Positions 62,555 to 64,000 of a DNA stretch of 64,000 nucleotides are shown in pieces (within the stretch, counting starts at the first letter, position 1; every line of letters begins with the position of its first letter). The position numbers and the translations under genes were made by a program. The notes beneath the pieces were generated by a model. That model had not been told where the DNA came from, did no database searches, and was given only the letters and a program-made list of their open reading frames with translations. The DNA comes from Amylostereum areolatum (Eukaryota > Basidiomycota > Agaricomycetes > Russulales > Stereaceae): contig SAXG01000002.1 of assembly GCA_012932865.1 (NCBI GenBank), positions 682,001-746,000 on the forward strand. Reading direction: 5' to 3'.

Positions 62555-64000
62555 CTACGACGTCGCTGTGTGTCGGATAATGACCATCAAGCCATCCGAA
62601 TGAGCAGAGAAGATTGCGTCAACGTTCATCTCGTCGCTGACCGGCGATATGCGAGCGCGGTGTCGGGACGTCTGCGGGACAGGCGCTGCGCTGTGCGAGT
62701 GGGAATGCATTCGTGCCATCTGCGGACCAGGTCTGGACATGTGACGCTGGCGAGGCGGTGGAGAGTCGGGCTGCCGCTCGCTAGGTATACGGGTGAGCAA
62801 CGTCCGTCATGGCGACGGTATACTAACTAACCTTGAATCTCGACCTGGGCAGAACAGCGTGAATTTGCCATATCCGAAGCCGCCGTCGCTCGGCTGCCCA
62901 CGCTCGTTCACCCCCCATCCTTTCACGGCATCGATCCAGCTCCTGACCAGATTCTCGTCCCTTGCCGCGACGAAATCGAAGAAAGGACGGCCCATGACAG
63001 ACGTAGTCGAAACAAATTTATCGTTAGAACAATATATGATGGTACAGTTCAGGGAGAACCGATCCAGGAAAAGCGCTGTGCGAACCGATTGTTTCGGAAG
63101 GGGGTCGAAGCGAATAGGTTCCGACTCTGAATCGCTGCTCAGAGGCAGAGATCTGTCAGCAAAAGGACTTGAAGCCGAATCAGTGCTTGTCGGCGAAGGG
63201 GTGTTATCGGGAGATGGCGTGGTTCCCGAGGTGGATTGCGGTGGGACGATGGGACTGGGAGGCATCGGAGAGGGGTCTCCCCATCGCTTCAGGTGGCTCA
63301 GCGTGCGTTCCGTGAAACGCTAACGGAGGATTGCACCTACTCTAAATTCAAAGTTAGACGCGGATGGGGTGATGACAGTGACTTCTTGAGCCGTCGAGGC
63401 ATTGTGCATAGCCTTCGGACCCATATAGGCGAAGGAGACGCTCCCGACCAAGACATTATAAGCAACCGTCCTGGACTTTTACGAGGAAGTCAAAGTCAGT
63501 GCGACAACGAAGAACTGAAGTGTTTGAGCTCGTACTATAGCACAGAGAATATAGCCTCTGTAAGGGTCCTTGTGTCTCATTCGAAGGTACACAAGTACGG
63601 CGGCTTTGTCCTGTCGAATTGTGTCACTGACGGCCACGATGAGTTAAATGGTAGGGGTACGGAGGCAGTGAAAGTGACAGACTAATGAATCTTCCTGACG
63701 GAGGAAAACTCGTCGGGGTGGACAAGATCAAGGGATGGGGTGCCAACCAGTTCTTTAGGCTCAAAACCTAATTCAATACGTCAGTCGCCCGTGTACTTCA
63801 AATTAAGGTGATACAATCGACATACCAAGGAGGTCGGTCACGGATTCCGACAGGAAAACCCAACGAGCCTGAAACCCGAAGCGGTATTGTCGAACCGAGA
63901 TTACCATTGCAGGACGCGCGGAGGTCTCGTACATTTTCCGAAAAGTCCACAATCCCGACTACGGGGTACGGTGAGTTAATCATCAACGTAAGGAGCAAAG
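62555..64000 (-). CDS. PAS-domain protein, probable sensor/signalling protein (5' end outside window)
   Basis: Runs from the right edge to the stop at 62555. Two PAS-type segments are visible. The first, near the edge, contains INSPYPVVGIVDFSENVRDL-like sequence followed by LGFEPKELVGTPSLDLVHPD, the end of a PAS core (helix then VHPDEF). The second is FLDRFSLNCTIIYCSND, VMGRPFFDFVAARDENLV, GFGYGKFTLFCPGRD. The linker and C-terminus are Ser/Pro- and His-rich. The layout recalls basidiomycete PAS proteins related to the White Collar family, but no GATA finger and no flavin-binding NCRFLQ motif are visible in this part. The ligand and role are unknown. Several introns separate the segments and were not all placed. 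Confidence 0.72.

Overview
The window looks like nuclear DNA of a filamentous basidiomycete, most likely an Agaricomycete. Genes are closely packed on both strands and broken by many short introns (about 41-75 nt, GT...AG, twice GC...AG). The gene content fits: two full-length type-3 copper tyrosinases of the polypore kind, an EXPERA/EBP-type protein, a Ste7/Fuz7-type MAP kinase kinase, Kre9-like and other small secreted proteins, and monocarboxylate-type MFS carriers. Placement in Polyporales is an inference from the tyrosinases only. I see no rRNA, tRNA, CRISPR, transposon or biosynthetic gene cluster.

Layout. 1-5.6 kb: the 3' end of a Ser-rich protein gene (+), then a Rif1-like telomere/replication-timing protein (-). 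6.3-16 kb: Kre9/Knh1-like secreted protein (+), EBP-like protein (-), SAGA subunit Sgf29 (-), C2H2 zinc-finger protein (+), SNIP1/Pml1-type FHA splicing factor (-), secreted class 3 lipase (-). 17-22 kb: Hst2/SIRT2-type sirtuin (+) and APC/C cullin subunit Apc2 (+). 22.3-27 kb: an MFS relic (+) and two tandem MFS carriers (-). 27.7-32 kb: MAP kinase kinase (+) and a DUF2235 alpha/beta-hydrolase (+). 32.4-40.9 kb: the large TPR protein Ski3 (-) and AMP deaminase (-). 42-53 kb: small secreted protein (+), tyrosinase 1 (-), SNF1/AMPK beta subunit (+), tyrosinase 2 (+). 53-64 kb: N-terminal amidase Nta1 (+), a RecQ helicase (-), a 79-aa stand-alone dsRNA-binding protein (-), methylthioribulose-1-phosphate dehydratase (-), and a PAS-domain protein running off the right edge (-).

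Most genes are unlinked housekeeping functions: chromatin (Sgf29, sirtuin, Rif1-like), RNA processing and decay (SNIP1/Pml1, Ski3), cell cycle (Apc2), signalling (MAPKK, AMPK beta) and purine or methionine salvage (AMP deaminase, Mde1). I found no clear new multi-gene system. The most interesting signals are at gene-structure level. Exons of 8, 10 and 15 nt encode catalytic motifs in the sirtuin and RecQ genes. Two introns use GC donors. A complete dsRBD protein is built from four small exons. Single-base frame breaks lie at the starts of tyrosinase 1 and Ski3. A decayed third MFS copy lies beside the tandem pair, and telomere-like motifs lie upstream of two nuclear-factor genes. Several secreted-protein and tyrosinase genes have a TATA box 75-110 bp upstream of the ATG, which helped choose starts.
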